64,000 nucleotides of DNA from Pararhodobacter zhoushanensis (GCF_003990445.1 NZ_REEZ01000005.1:229869-293868), one strand, 5' to 3'. Numbered from the stretch's first letter, positions 26,724 to 36,517 are shown. The notes: generated by a model from the sequence alone, not told the origin. Numbers and translations: made by a program.

Positions 26724-28016
26724 TCACACGATGACGTCCAGCGCCTGCTGCGCGCCCAGTTCGAACACACGCTTGTAGCGCGCGATCTCGTCCGCCGGGC
26801 CCATAGCCTTGTTGGGGTTATCCGACAGCTTTACCGTTGGCCTTCCGTCCGCCGAGATCGCCTTGCAGACCAGCGAGAACGGCGCAAGGGCGTCGTCGGC
26901 AACAAGACCGCGGAAGTCATTGGTCAACAGCGTACCCCAGCCGAAGGAGACCTTCACCCGGCCTGCAAACTGCCTGTGCAGGGCTTCGATCTTGTCCACA
27001 TCCAGCCCGTCCGAAAAGATCACCAGCTTGTTCGTCGGGTCTTCGCCCCGTTCTTTCCACCAGCGTATCGCCCCCTCTGCCCCCTCGGCAGGATCGCCGG
27101 AATCGATGCGCATCCCCGTCCAGCCCGCCAGCCAGTCCGGGGCATGCTTCAGAAAGCCTGCGGTGCCATACGTGTCGGGCAGGATGATGCGCAGGTTGCC
27201 GTCGTGTTCCTCGTGCCAGTCCGCCAGCACCTTGTAGGGTGCCTGCGCCAGTTCCGCGTCGCTGTCGGCAAGGGCGGCGTAGACCATCGGCAATTCATGC
27301 GCATTGGTGCCAATCGCCTCGATCTCGCGGCGCATGGCGATCTTGCAGTTTGAGGTGCCGGTGAAGGCATCGCCCAGCCCCTCCATCATCGCCTGTACGC
27401 ACCAGTCCTGCCACAGGTGCGAATGCCGCCGCCTTGTGCCGAAATCGGCCAGTTTCAGCCCCGGTATGGCACGCAGGCGTTCGACCTTTTCCCAGACCCG
27501 GCTCATCGCGCGGGCATAGAGCACTTCCAGCTCGAACTTGCCCATGCTCTTGAGCACCGCGCGCGAGCGCAGCTCCATCAGGATCGCCAGTGCCGGGATC
27601 TCCCAGAGCATGACCTCGGGCCAGGCACCCTCAAACGTCAGCTCGTACTGACCGTCGCGCTTTTCCAGCTGGTAGGGAGGCAGGCGCAGGGCTTCGAACC
27701 ACTCCATGAAATCCGAGCGGAACATCTGCCGCTTGCCATAGAAGGTATTGCCCCGCAGCCAGGTGCTTTCCCCCCGCGTCAGCGAGAGCGAGCGCACGTG
27801 ATCCAGCTGCTCACGCAATTCGCCCTCGTCGATCAAATCGGCCAGCCGCACGTCTTTCGAGCGGTTGATCAGGCTGAACGTGACGCGCGTCTCGGGCTGG
27901 TTGCGAAAGATCGACTGGCACATCAGAAGCTTGTAAAAGTCGGTGTCGATCAGCGACCGGACGATCGGGTCGATCTTCCAGTTGTGATTATGGACGCGGG
28001 TTGCGATATCGACCAT
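26724..28016 (-). CDS. pncB: Nicotinate phosphoribosyltransferase
   Basis: 430 residues from ATG 28016, preceded by AGGAGG. It joins nicotinate and PRPP to give nicotinate mononucleotide in the NAD salvage (Preiss-Handler) route. Seen: [29 protein letters not shown], the catalytic-His region [15 protein letters not shown], and the phosphate-binding segments [13 protein letters not shown] and [11 protein letters not shown]. The frame is open far upstream of the ATG, but that is antisense shadow of gpsA. A terminator-like hairpin follows the stop; gpsA diverges from it. Confidence 0.95.
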   Translation of the reverse strand: MVDIATRVHNHNWKIDPIVRSLIDTDFYKLLMCQSIFRNQPETRVTFSLINRSKDVRLADLIDEGELREQLDHVRSLSLTRGESTWLRGNTFYGKRQMFRSDFMEWFEALRLPPYQLEKRDGQYELTFEGAWPEVMLWEIPALAILMELRSRAVLKSMGKFELEVLYARAMSRVWEKVERLRAIPGLKLADFGTRRRHSHLWQDWCVQAMMEGLGDAFTGTSNCKIAMRREIEAIGTNAHELPMVYAALADSDAELAQAPYKVLADWHEEHDGNLRIILPDTYGTAGFLKHAPDWLAGWTGMRIDSGDPAEGAEGAIRWWKERGEDPTNKLVIFSDGLDVDKIEALHRQFAGRVKVSFGWGTLLTNDFRGLVADDALAPFSLVCKAISADGRPTVKLSDNPNKAMGPADEIARYKRVFELGAQQALDVIV

Positions 28017-28108
28017 CTCGGCCCTCCTGCCGCACAAGGGCGTTTGAACCCTCTTAGCGGCACGGAACCGAAGGTGCAAAGCCCCAAAGGGCGGAAAGGA
28101 CGGGCGAT

Positions 28109-29077
28109 ATGCCGGCGGATATCGGAGTTCTGGGCGCCGGGGCCTTTGGAACCGCTTTGGCGATCGCGCTCGCGCAGGCGGGGAAGCGCGTTGTGCTTTG
28201 GGCGCGGGACGCCGGGCAGGCTGCTGCGATGGCGGCTGCGCGTGAGAATGTCGCGCGGCTGCCGGGCGCTGCGTTCCCCGGCGGGCTGCACCCCACCGCC
28301 GATTTCGCGCTGGCGGCGCAGGCCCCGGTTCTGCTGCTGGCCGTCCCGACGCAGACCCTGCGCGGTCTGGCCGAAGCGCAGGCGGCACAGCTGGCCGGGC
28401 GGCGGCTGGTGGTGTGCTGCAAAGGGGTCGAACTGGGCACCGGGTTGCTACCGACGCAGGTGCTGGGGCAGGTGATCCCGGGCGCACAGACGGCGGTGCT
28501 GACCGGGCCGAGCTTTGCCGCCGATATCGCCAGGGGCAAGCCGACCGCGCTGACGCTGGCGGTCGAGGGGGCGGGCGGCGAGGCACTGCAGGCGGCGCTG
28601 GCGACGCACAACCTGCGGCTCTATCTGGCGCATGACGTGATGGGCGCACAATGGGGCGGGGCGCTGAAGAACGTGGTCGCCATCGCTGCGGGGGTCGTGC
28701 TCGGCGCAGGCTTCGGCGAAAGCGCTCGCGCGGCGCTGATGACCCGCGGCTTCGCCGAGATCGGGCGGCTGGCCCAGTCACGCGGCGCGCAGGCCGAGAC
28801 GCTCTGGGGTCTCTCGGGCTTTGGTGATCTGGTGCTGACCTGTACCTCGGACAAATCGCGCAACTTCCGTCACGGACAGGCGATCGGCCGCGGCGAGGCG
28901 CCGGACCTGACCCAGACAGTCGAGGGCGTGATGACCGCCCACGCCATCGCGCAGGATGCCGACCCCGATATGCTCCCGGTTACCTGTATGGTCTCGGCCT
29001 TGCTGCGCGAGCAGGTCAGCCTTGAGCAGGCAAAAGACCTGCTCCTGTCGCGCCCGCTGCGCAACGAACGCGGTTGA
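28109..29077 (+). CDS. gpsA: Glycerol-3-phosphate dehydrogenase [NAD(P)+]
   Basis: 322 residues, normal for GpsA. It reduces dihydroxyacetone phosphate to sn-glycerol 3-phosphate for phospholipid synthesis. Rossmann motif [17 protein letters not shown] at the N-terminus, [33 protein letters not shown], the catalytic Lys in [14 protein letters not shown], and [20 protein letters not shown] are all present. GGAAAGG precedes the ATG. A GGATATTT-box repeat follows the stop and meets a convergent regulator gene. Confidence 0.95.
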   Translation: MPADIGVLGAGAFGTALAIALAQAGKRVVLWARDAGQAAAMAAARENVARLPGAAFPGGLHPTADFALAAQAPVLLLAVPTQTLRGLAEAQAAQLAGRRLVVCCKGVELGTGLLPTQVLGQVIPGAQTAVLTGPSFAADIARGKPTALTLAVEGAGGEALQAALATHNLRLYLAHDVMGAQWGGALKNVVAIAAGVVLGAGFGESARAALMTRGFAEIGRLAQSRGAQAETLWGLSGFGDLVLTCTSDKSRNFRHGQAIGRGEAPDLTQTVEGVMTAHAIAQDADPDMLPVTCMVSALLREQVSLEQAKDLLLSRPLRNERG

Positions 29078-29144
29078 TCAACCTCCGCCCGATGATGCGA
29101 GCGGAGCGCGCGGGCAAGCCCACGCGCGTTCCTTTTCGTGCGTT

Positions 29145-29273
29145 AAGGGGGGCCTTCTGCCCCCCTCTTCGGCTGAAGCCGAATTCACCCCCTGAGGATA
29201 TTTGCAGACAGAAAATGCGCGGCTAACGGAAGGTTAACGCCCCTATTTTCTGTCTGCAAATATCCCGGGGGCG
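29145..29273. repeat. GGATATTT-box intergenic repeat, copy B
   Basis: G-run hairpin (GGGGGGC..GCCCCCC), small hairpin TTCGGC-TGAA-GCCGAA, box TTCACCCCCTGAGGATATTT, then a perfect 19-bp inverted repeat: 29198-29216 (ATATTTGCAGACAGAAAAT) against 29245-29263. Located between convergent gpsA and the LuxR-type regulator. Confidence 0.88.
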
Positions 29274-29343
29274 GGCCGGAACGGCCCGGCGGGGGCAGCG
29301 CCCCCGGCGCGGCGCGAGGGCCCTCGATGGGCCCGAGCGCCGC

Positions 29344-30009
29344 TCACCCTTCGGGCACGAAGCTGGTAAACCGTGCCTGCTGGGCGATCAGCACCGCCTG
29401 CGTCCGGCTCTGCACGCCGAGTTTACGCATGATCGCGGTGACATGCGCCTTCACCGTCGTTTCGGCGATCGACAGCTCCCACGCGATCTGTTTGTTCAAC
29501 CGTCCCTGACACAGCAGTTCCAGGATGCGGGCCTGTTGGCGGGTCAGTTGGGCGAGGCGGGCGACGGATTCGGCGCTGGCGTCGGCTTCATCCGCCGCGA
29601 TCCCTTCGGGCAGCCATGTCCGCCCATGCCCTAGCGCGTCCAGCGCTGCGCGGACGCTGTCGCGACCGGCGTGCTTGGGCACAAAGCCCGCTGCTCCGGC
29701 GGCCAGCGCCGCCCGGATCAGCCGCGGTTCGGCCATGGAAGATACCACCAGCACCGGCACCTCAGGGTGCGTGGCGCGCAGACGGAGTAGACCATCGAGC
29801 CCGTCAACGTCGGGCAGGTCGAGGTCAAGCAGCACCAGATCCGGCTGTGGCGCCCTTTCCAGACGCTCCAGCGCAGCGCCCAGGGAATGCGCCGTATCCA
29901 CCGCGATGTTGCCCGCGATGCCACGCAAGGTCAGCGCCAGCGCGTCACAAAAAAGCGGGTGGTCTTCGATGATCAGGGCGTGGGCAAAGGTCTGGGCGCT
30001 GGCGGTCAT
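29344..30009 (-). CDS. NarL/FixJ-type response regulator
   Basis: 221 residues from ATG 30009; 16 more codons are open upstream. Receiver: acidic ED pair in IIEDHPLFCDAL, phospho-acceptor Asp in LVLLDLDLPDVDGL, and Lys in GFVPKHA. The C-terminal LuxR-type HTH reads LTRQQARILELLCQGRLNKQ and AWELSIAETTVKAHVTAIM. No sensor kinase gene is adjacent, so the partner and targets are unknown. It is convergent with gpsA and divergent from coxG. Confidence 0.9.
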   Translation of the reverse strand: MTASAQTFAHALIIEDHPLFCDALALTLRGIAGNIAVDTAHSLGAALERLERAPQPDLVLLDLDLPDVDGLDGLLRLRATHPEVPVLVVSSMAEPRLIRAALAAGAAGFVPKHAGRDSVRAALDALGHGRTWLPEGIAADEADASAESVARLAQLTRQQARILELLCQGRLNKQIAWELSIAETTVKAHVTAIMRKLGVQSRTQAVLIAQQARFTSFVPEG

Positions 30010-30161
30010 GGGCTGGCTCCGGGTCTTGGGCGCCCACGATAGCAGGCTGCACGCCATCCCGGAACCGCCCGTCCATGCGACGAAGGTCTGAGAGACAAAA
30101 GCCTGCTTTCACAGCCTGCGCCGGTGCCCTAAGGTGCCCGCGACCCAGGGAGGATTTTGTC

Positions 30162-30695
30162 ATGCAGATGATCGACAGCCGTATTATTGCCGCCCCGCCT
30201 GCCGTGGTCTGGGCCGCGCTTCTGGATGCCGAGGTACTCAAATCCGCTGTGCCCGGTTGCGAAGAGCTGAGTGGTTCGGTGGAAGAGGGCTATGAGGCCG
30301 CCGTTGTGCAAAAGGTTGGCCCGGTCAAGGCGCGCTTTGCCGGTCGTGTCACCTTCGCCGATATCGTCGAACTGCAGAGCCTGACCCTGCTCGGTGAGGG
30401 CAAGGGCGGCGCTGCCGGGTTCGCCAAGGGCGAGGCCAAGGTCGCGCTGGAGCCTGAGACGCTGGAGGATGGCAGCGAGGGCACCAAGCTGTCCTATCAG
30501 GTCGATGCCAAGGTAGGCGGCAAGCTGGCGCAGCTGGGCAGTCGCATCATCGACGGTTTCGCACGCAAGATGGCGGATGATTTCTTCGCCCGCTTTGCCG
30601 ATGCCGTCGAAGGCCCCAAAGCCGACGCGCCTGAAGCCGAAGCCGAGGGCGACGCGCCCAAGAAGGGCTGGTTCAAGCGGATGCTGGGCGACTAA
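30162..30695 (+). CDS. coxG: CoxG-like SRPBCC protein
   Basis: 177 residues from ATG 30162 (GGGAGG upstream). SRPBCC/CoxG pattern: IIAAPPAVVWAALLDAEVLK, SAVPGCEELSG, then a beta-rich lipid-cavity region and KVGGKLAQLGSRIIDGFARK, with a C-terminal acidic linker (ADAPEAEAEGDAPKK) and a short basic amphipathic end WFKRMLGD that may contact the membrane. In CO dehydrogenase clusters CoxG helps anchor the enzyme; no cox structural genes are near, so the role here is open. Its stop overlaps that of the convergent NnrU gene by four bases. Confidence 0.8.
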   Translation: MQMIDSRIIAAPPAVVWAALLDAEVLKSAVPGCEELSGSVEEGYEAAVVQKVGPVKARFAGRVTFADIVELQSLTLLGEGKGGAAGFAKGEAKVALEPETLEDGSEGTKLSYQVDAKVGGKLAQLGSRIIDGFARKMADDFFARFADAVEGPKADAPEAEAEGDAPKKGWFKRMLGD

Positions 30696-31357
30696 CGCAG
30701 CCACCCCAACGGATCAACCCCGATCACCAGCGGGTGCAACGCGATCAGTGCGGCCCACGTGACCACCCCTGCCAGGCTGGGCCAGAGCGGCAAGGCCGCA
30801 ATACCGCGTAGCGAAAGCAGCGCGGTGTTGCGGGCGAGGCGGTCCCAGTCGGGCATCATACGGCGCTTGCGGCGGTCGATTGCCGCCATGCCGAGTAGTG
30901 CAAAAATGCCCATCGGCGCGAACAACAGCAGATGTGCCAGATCGCCGTTGGCCAGCGTGTGGGCCAGCGCCCAGAGCGCCAGCGCCAGCAGGACCGGGTG
31001 ACGGGTGACGCCCGCGACACCGGGGCGCTCAGGATCAAAGGGCGCGGCGCGGCTGCCAAAGCTGAACGGGTTCACCCCGGCCAGCGCCTGTGCCACCAGC
31101 ACGCAGGCCAGCAGCATCAGCCCCAGCGCCGCCCATGCCTGCCACACAGCGAGGGACCAGAGCGGCACATAGGGTGCCCGCCCCGCTCCCACGATCACCC
31201 AGGCCAGCAGCGCGACCGACAGCGCCGAATAGGCCAGCGTGAAACCACCGGCCCCTAGCCGGGCGACAAGGGGCGCTTTCACCCTTGGCCAGACCATCAG
31301 CCGGTGAGAGCCGACAAACACCGCCATCGCGGCCACAAAGCTGCCCCATCCATCCAT
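30692..31357 (-). CDS. NnrU-family membrane protein
   Basis: 221 residues with about six membrane segments. The start is ATG 31357 (MDGWGSFVAAMAVFVGSHRL); upstream codons are open but lack hydrophobic or ribosome-site support. The VAGVTRHPVLLALALWALAH segment with Arg-His-Pro and GSHRLMVWP near the N-terminus match the NnrU family, linked to nitrogen-oxide respiration and structurally to isoprenylcysteine methyltransferase-like membrane proteins. No denitrification genes are nearby. Function is unknown. Confidence 0.8.
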   Translation of the reverse strand: MDGWGSFVAAMAVFVGSHRLMVWPRVKAPLVARLGAGGFTLAYSALSVALLAWVIVGAGRAPYVPLWSLAVWQAWAALGLMLLACVLVAQALAGVNPFSFGSRAAPFDPERPGVAGVTRHPVLLALALWALAHTLANGDLAHLLLFAPMGIFALLGMAAIDRRKRRMMPDWDRLARNTALLSLRGIAALPLWPSLAGVVTWAALIALHPLVIGVDPLGWLR

Positions 31358-31445
31358 GCCGCTCACAGTGACGACAGCCGCGCCCGGTTGCAATTGACCC
31401 CGCGCGCAGAACCGCGACAATGCGGTCGAAATCTCTGGAGGCGCT

Positions 31446-32045
31446 ATGCACACCGAACCCGGCCCCGATGGGCAACACCGCTGCTGGTGGTGTCTCTCGA
31501 CCCCGCAATACATCGCCTATCATGATGACGACTGGGGCTATCCGGTGGGCGAGGATCAGCGCCTGTTCGAAAAGCTGACGCTTGAGGCGTTCCAGTCCGG
31601 TCTGAGTTGGCGCACGATTCTGGAAAAACGTGACACGTTCCGGCTGGCCTTTGCCGGGTTCGATGCGCAAAAAGTCGCGGCGTTCGATGAGGGCGATGTC
31701 GAGCGGTTGTTGCAGGACAAGGGTATCGTGCGCCATCGCGGCAAGATCGAAGCGACGATCAACAACGCCCGCCGGTTGCTGGAACTGCAGGCAACCGGCA
31801 CCAGCTTTGCCGCCTATGTCTGGGGCTATGAGCCGAGCGAGGCCCCGACGCCGGGGATCGCCAGTTCGCCTGCCTCGGTTGCGATGTCCAAGGATCTGAA
31901 GAAGCGGGGCTGGAAATTTGTTGGCCCGACAACGGTTTACGCCTTCATGCAGGCGATCGGCATGGTCAACGACCACCTGCCCGCCTGCGCGCACCACGCC
32001 AAGGCCGAGGCCGCGCGCGCCAGCTTCGAGCGCCCCACGGCATGA
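31446..32045 (+). CDS. tag: DNA-3-methyladenine glycosylase I
   Basis: 199 residues. It removes 3-methyladenine from alkylated DNA (base excision repair). Tag-specific features: CWWCLSTPQYIAYHDDDWGY with the N-terminal zinc Cys and His, FEKLTLEAFQSGLSWRTIL in the catalytic pocket, FVGPTTVYAFMQAIGMVNDH, and a C-terminal zinc pair (CPACAHH-like, here LPACAHHAKAE). CTGGAGG precedes the ATG. Its ATGA stop overlap couples it to the CPBP protease gene. Confidence 0.94.
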   Translation: MHTEPGPDGQHRCWWCLSTPQYIAYHDDDWGYPVGEDQRLFEKLTLEAFQSGLSWRTILEKRDTFRLAFAGFDAQKVAAFDEGDVERLLQDKGIVRHRGKIEATINNARRLLELQATGTSFAAYVWGYEPSEAPTPGIASSPASVAMSKDLKKRGWKFVGPTTVYAFMQAIGMVNDHLPACAHHAKAEAARASFERPTA

Positions 32046-32932
32046 TCCCGCCCAGCTACGAGCCCCTTGTCGCGCCCGCGCGGCCCCGCCGTCAGCTGTG
32101 GCGGACGGTGCTGGGGCTGGCCATCGCGATTGCGATTTATGTCTTGTGGATGGTCGCCATGGGGGCGGTGCTGTGGGCGTGGCAGGGCGGGGATGTGTTC
32201 TCGGTCCAGCTGGGGCAGATCAGCACCGGGTCCGACCCTTGGTCGCTGATTTTGCTGCTGAGCACCTTTCTGGGCGGCTGGGTCGGGCTGTGTGTGACGA
32301 TGCACCTGCTGCACCGCCGCCGCCTGCGCAGCCTGCTGGGCCGCGCGCCGCTGGTGTTGCGCGATTTCGTCACCGGGGTTGTGGCAATGGCAGTGATCGG
32401 CGGCGGGATGACATTGGCGATTGCGCCGTGGCTGCCGCCCCTGGCGCTGACGCCGGATCTGGGGGTGTGGCTGACATTCCTGCCTCTCGCCCTGCTGGGC
32501 ATTCTGATTCAGACCGGAGCCGAGGAGTTGGTGTTTCGCGGCTATGTGCAAAGCCAGCTGGCGGCGCGGTTCGCGCAGCCGCTGGTGTATCTGATTGTGC
32601 CCTCGCTCCTGTTCGGCATGGCGCATTTCAACGCCGAGGAACTGGGCGGGCTGGCGTGGGTCGTTGTTGCGTCGACGGCGCTGTTTGGCCTCATCGCGTC
32701 GGATCTCACGCAGCGCACCGGGGCACTGGGACTGGCCTGGGGTCTGCACTTTGCCAATAATGTGCTGGCGATACTGGTGATCAGCGTGATGGGCGGGCTT
32801 GACGGTCTGGCCTTGCTGCATCTGCCCGAAGGGGCGGCAGGCGAAGAGCTGCTGCGGCCCTTGCTCTATTCCGATATGATCCTGATGGTGGCCGTCTGGG
32901 CGGCCTGTCGTTTGTGGGTGCGCCGCCGGTGA
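32042..32932 (+). CDS. CPBP-family intramembrane metalloprotease
   Basis: 296 residues with about eight membrane segments. The Abi/CAAX-type signature is complete: GAEELVFRGYVQ (EExxxR), then LLFGMAHFNAEE (FxxxH with His followed by N/D), and a third conserved His/Asn near WGLHFANNVLAIL. The family includes Rce1-like proteases and bacteriocin-immunity proteins; the substrate is unknown. It starts in an ATGA overlap with tag. accD follows after 67 bases. Confidence 0.87.
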   Translation: MIPPSYEPLVAPARPRRQLWRTVLGLAIAIAIYVLWMVAMGAVLWAWQGGDVFSVQLGQISTGSDPWSLILLLSTFLGGWVGLCVTMHLLHRRRLRSLLGRAPLVLRDFVTGVVAMAVIGGGMTLAIAPWLPPLALTPDLGVWLTFLPLALLGILIQTGAEELVFRGYVQSQLAARFAQPLVYLIVPSLLFGMAHFNAEELGGLAWVVVASTALFGLIASDLTQRTGALGLAWGLHFANNVLAILVISVMGGLDGLALLHLPEGAAGEELLRPLLYSDMILMVAVWAACRLWVRRR

Positions 32933-32999
32933 GGCGCGGGCCTGTGTTGCATTCTGGCTGGCCTCGTCCTATCTGGATCCAGCAAAGAGGGGAGACCCG

Positions 33000-33941
33000 A
33001 TGAACTGGATCACCAACTACGTCCGCCCGACCATCAATTCGCTGTTCTCGCGCCGCGAGGTGCCCGAGAATCTGTGGTCCAAGTGCCCCGAGTGCGGCAC
33101 CATGCTGTTCCACCGCGAACTGACCGATAACCTGCAGGTCTGCACGAACTGCAACCATCACATGGCGATCTCGCCGCGTGAGCGGTTCAAGGCGCTGTTC
33201 GACGGCGGCGTGTTCGGCGAGGTCTCGGTGCCCGAGCCGGTCGTCGACCCGCTGCAGTTCCGCGACCAGAAGAAATACCCCGAACGGTTGCGCGGTGCGC
33301 AAAAGGCCACCGGCGAGAAAGAGGCGATGCTGGTCGCCGAAGGCGAGCTGGGCCGCATGACCGTCGTGGCGGCTGCGCAGGACTTCAGCTTCATGGCCGG
33401 GTCGATGGGCATGTATGTCGGCAACGCGCTGATCGCGGCGGCCGAGCGGGCGATTGCCCACAAGGCCCCGCTGGTGGTGTTCTCGGCCGCTGGCGGCGCG
33501 CGTATGCAGGAGGGGATCTTGTCCCTGATGCAGATGCCGCGCACCACGGTGGCGATCCAGATGCTCAAGGAAGCCGGGCTTCCCTATGTCTGCGTGCTGA
33601 CCCATCCGACGACCGGCGGCGTCACCGCGTCTTATGCGATGCTGGGCGACGTGCAGATCGCCGAGCCGAACGCGCTGATCTGCTTTGCCGGGCCGCGCGT
33701 GATCGAGCAGACGATCCGTGAAAAGCTGCCCGAGGGCTTCCAGCGCGCCGAGTATCTGCTGGATCACGGCATGCTCGACCGGGTGACGAACCGCAAAGAC
33801 ATGCGTGATGAGCTGATCACCATCCTGCGCATGCTCAGCGGGTTGCCGCCCGCGGTGGCCGGCGATCTGCCTGCACCCGATGCAGAGACGCTCGCCCCTG
33901 TCCCCGCCGACGCACAGACCACGGGTGAACCCCAATCGTGA
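33000..33941 (+). CDS. accD: Acetyl-CoA carboxylase carboxyltransferase subunit beta
   Basis: 313 residues. With AccA it transfers CO2 from carboxybiotin to acetyl-CoA, making malonyl-CoA for fatty acid synthesis. The N-terminal four-Cys zinc finger is clear (SKCPECGTM..QVCTNCNHHM), followed by the crotonase-like carboxyltransferase core: DFSFMAGSMGMYVGNAL, SAAGGARMQEGILSLMQM, HPTTGGVTASYAMLGD and FAGPRVIEQTIRE. GAGGGGAGA precedes the ATG. The folC start overlaps its end (GTGA), the usual accD-folC pairing. Confidence 0.97.
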   Translation: MNWITNYVRPTINSLFSRREVPENLWSKCPECGTMLFHRELTDNLQVCTNCNHHMAISPRERFKALFDGGVFGEVSVPEPVVDPLQFRDQKKYPERLRGAQKATGEKEAMLVAEGELGRMTVVAAAQDFSFMAGSMGMYVGNALIAAAERAIAHKAPLVVFSAAGGARMQEGILSLMQMPRTTVAIQMLKEAGLPYVCVLTHPTTGGVTASYAMLGDVQIAEPNALICFAGPRVIEQTIREKLPEGFQRAEYLLDHGMLDRVTNRKDMRDELITILRMLSGLPPAVAGDLPAPDAETLAPVPADAQTTGEPQS

Positions 33942-35212
33942 GCGCGACCAGTTCTGATGTCATCCTCGCCCGGATGCTGGCCCTGCATCCCAAGATCATC
34001 GACCTGACGCTCGACCGGATGTGGCGCTTGCTCGCCGCGCTGGGCAATCCGCAGAATGACCTGCCCCCGGTGATCCATATCGCCGGGACCAATGGCAAAG
34101 GCTCGACTCAGGCGATGATTCGCGCCGGGCTTGAGGCTGAGGGCAAGCGCGTCCACGCCTATACCTCGCCGCATCTGGCCCGGTTCCACGAGCGGATCCG
34201 GCTGGCGGGTGAACTGATCACCGAAGACGCGCTGACCGCGCTGCTGGATGAATGCTACGCGGCCAATGGCGGTGAGGCGATCACCTATTTCGAGATCACC
34301 ACCTGCGCCGCAATCCTCGCCTTTGCCCGCACCCCGGCGGATTATCTGCTGCTGGAAGTGGGGCTGGGCGGCCGTCTGGACGCCACCAATGTGGTCGAGA
34401 AACCGGCGATGACGGTGATCACGCCAGTCTCGGTCGACCACCAGCAATATCTGGGTGACACGCTGGCCGAGATCGCGGGCGAAAAGGCCGGGATCATCAA
34501 GCGCGGGGTGCCCTGTGTGGTCGGCCCGCAAGCCGAAGACGGCCTTGCCGTTATCGAGGCGCGGGCCGAACGGCTGGGTGCTGAGGTGATCGCGTCGGGT
34601 CAGCACTGGCACGCCTTTGAAGAACGCGGGCGGCTGGTGTTTCAGGACGAGACCGGCCTGCTGGATCTGCCGCTGCCCAACTTGCCCGGACCGCATCAGA
34701 TCGAGAACGCCGGGGCCGCTCTGGCGGTGCTGCGTGCGCTGGGATTTGGCAGTGCGGCGTTCGAGGCTGCTGTTACCAAAGCCTACTGGCCCGCGCGCAT
34801 GCAACGCCTGCGCCACGGCCCGCTGATCGACGCGGCACCCAGGGCCGAGCTGTGGCTGGACGGCGGGCATAACCCGGCCGCAGGTCTGGCAATTGCCGCG
34901 ACGCTCGACCGCTTGGCCAAACGCCCCACATGGCTGATCTGCGGGATGCTGAACACCAAGGACATCAAGGGGTTCATGACGCCGCTGATGGGCCACGCCG
35001 AGGCGCTCTATGCAGTGTCGATCCCCGGCGAGGCGGCGACGCTGAGCGCCGAGGCGACAGCAGCGGCGGCACAGGCCGCAGGCCTGCAGGCGCAGACCGC
35101 AGGTTCGGTGCTGGAGGCGCTGCAAGCGATCACCCGCGACGTGCCGGAAGCGCGCGTGCTGATCTGCGGCTCGCTGTATCTGGCGGGCGGCGTGCTGCGC
35201 GAGAACGGCTGA
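33938..35212 (+). CDS. folC: Bifunctional dihydrofolate synthase/folylpolyglutamate synthase
   Basis: 424 residues beginning at GTG 33938, which overlaps the accD stop (GTGA). It adds glutamate to dihydropteroate and to reduced folates. Mur-ligase-type features: P-loop HIAGTNGKGSTQAM, YTSPHLARFHERIRL, GLGGRLDATNVVEKPAMTVI, GEKAGIIKRGVPCVVGPQ, the linker-domain PGPHQ-like stretch, and DGGHNPAAGLA. Length and order are normal. A GGATATTT-box repeat lies past the stop, against the convergent quinone reductase gene. Confidence 0.95.
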   Translation: MSATSSDVILARMLALHPKIIDLTLDRMWRLLAALGNPQNDLPPVIHIAGTNGKGSTQAMIRAGLEAEGKRVHAYTSPHLARFHERIRLAGELITEDALTALLDECYAANGGEAITYFEITTCAAILAFARTPADYLLLEVGLGGRLDATNVVEKPAMTVITPVSVDHQQYLGDTLAEIAGEKAGIIKRGVPCVVGPQAEDGLAVIEARAERLGAEVIASGQHWHAFEERGRLVFQDETGLLDLPLPNLPGPHQIENAGAALAVLRALGFGSAAFEAAVTKAYWPARMQRLRHGPLIDAAPRAELWLDGGHNPAAGLAIAATLDRLAKRPTWLICGMLNTKDIKGFMTPLMGHAEALYAVSIPGEAATLSAEATAAAAQAAGLQAQTAGSVLEALQAITRDVPEARVLICGSLYLAGGVLRENG

Positions 35213-35235
35213 CGGCAACGCTTTGGCGGGCCGGG

Positions 35236-35340
35236 CAAGGGGGGCTTTCAGCCCCCCTCTTCGCTTTCAGCGAATTCACCCCCTGAGGATATTTGAAGCA
35301 TAAAGTTGGGCATGGTTAACGCGGTGTTAACCGCGCGCTT
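35236..35340. repeat. GGATATTT-box intergenic repeat, copy C
   Basis: AAGGGGGGC-TTTCA-GCCCCCCT, small hairpin TTCGC-TTTCA-GCGAA, box TTCACCCCCTGAGGATATTT, then GCATAAAGTTG and an inverted repeat GGTTAAC-GCGGT-GTTAACC. The far end differs from copies A, B and D. Between convergent folC and the quinone reductase gene. Confidence 0.85.
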
Positions 35341-35341
35341 T

Positions 35342-36364
35342 TCACGGGCGGATCATCACCTTGCCGGTGCTGGTGGCATAGGCGGGCAGGATGCCGTCGA
35401 GGGCCTGGTGCAGGGGTAATTCGGCGGCGACGCGGGTGGTCCAGGTGCCTGTGGCGAAGCGGGTCTGCACCTGTTTGACGACAGCGGCGACCCGGTCGGC
35501 AGGGGCCGAGGGGAGCCAGCGGCTGAGCCAGAAGCCCTCGATATGCTTGTCCATAAAGATGAACTGGCCCATCTGGGTCAGCGACGGGGCGTCGTCGCTC
35601 ATCTTGCCGTAACTGACCCAGCGCGCGCCCGAGGGCATGGCGAAGAACAGATCCGCCGTGGCCTGATCGCCCACCGCGTCGAGCAGAACGCGGGGTTTGT
35701 GCGCCTTGAGCACGGTGGCGGCCTGAGCGCGGAAGTCGGGGGCGTTGGTGACCAGCACCTCGGCGGCACCAGCGTCACGCAGGGCGTCTTCCTCGCCGGG
35801 GCGGCGGATGACGGCGATGGCGGTCAGGCCTTCGTCGCGGGCGAGGCCGAGGATCAGGCGGCCGAGTTGCGAGCTGGCGGCGTTAACCACGAACGCCTGC
35901 CCACCGCTGCGCGCCCGCTCGACCAGCGCGACGGCGGTCAGCGGGTTCACGATCAGCGCCGCGCCATCGATGTCGCTGACGGCATCGTCGAGGGGGATGC
36001 AGAGCGTTGCATCGGCGATGGCGTGTTGGGCCCAGGCCCCGGTTCCGGTGCCGAGGAAGGCGACTCGCTGGCCGAGCAGAGCGTCCGCGCCGTTGGTGGC
36101 AATCACGCGGCCCACGCCTTCAAAGCCCGCAGCATGACCCTGAACGCGGGGCTGGCCATAGCCGCCTTGCACGAAGAACAGGTCCGAGGGGTTTACCGGG
36201 CTGAGGATCACCTCGATCAGCACTTGGCCGGGGACGAGTGGGGGCAAAGCGACCTCCCGCAGGTCGAGGAAGGGCGCGAGGCTGTCAGGCACCTGCGGCG
36301 TCGGGGCCTTGGCGTAGCCGCCTTCGCGCAGGGCGAGGGCAAGGGTCGTCGTGGGCTGGGTCAT
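35342..36364 (-). CDS. Zinc-free MDR-type quinone oxidoreductase / alcohol dehydrogenase-like protein
   Basis: 340 residues with the medium-chain dehydrogenase fold: N-terminal GroES-like domain (VLIEVILSPVNPSDLFFVQG, HAAGFEGVGRVI) and a Rossmann domain (AFVVNAASSQLGRLILGLAR, an AASSQLGR variant of the usual GxGxxG loop). The Cys/His zinc ligands of alcohol dehydrogenases are absent, so it belongs with the quinone/enoyl reductase group. GGAGGCC precedes the ATG. Substrate is unknown. Confidence 0.82.
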   Translation of the reverse strand: MTQPTTTLALALREGGYAKAPTPQVPDSLAPFLDLREVALPPLVPGQVLIEVILSPVNPSDLFFVQGGYGQPRVQGHAAGFEGVGRVIATNGADALLGQRVAFLGTGTGAWAQHAIADATLCIPLDDAVSDIDGAALIVNPLTAVALVERARSGGQAFVVNAASSQLGRLILGLARDEGLTAIAVIRRPGEEDALRDAGAAEVLVTNAPDFRAQAATVLKAHKPRVLLDAVGDQATADLFFAMPSGARWVSYGKMSDDAPSLTQMGQFIFMDKHIEGFWLSRWLPSAPADRVAAVVKQVQTRFATGTWTTRVAAELPLHQALDGILPAYATSTGKVMIRP

Positions 36365-36517
36365 CGGGTGGGCCTCCGTGGCTTTGTCTGCATGCTAGCG
36401 GTCGTGCGGCGACGCGCCTAGCGCGGCAAAAGGACGGGGACGCCACGTCAGCCGGGCAGGGTACGCTTGCCCCGCCGCAAGGGGCGGGGCAGCATGCGGG
36501 GAAACGGGGGAGGGTTT

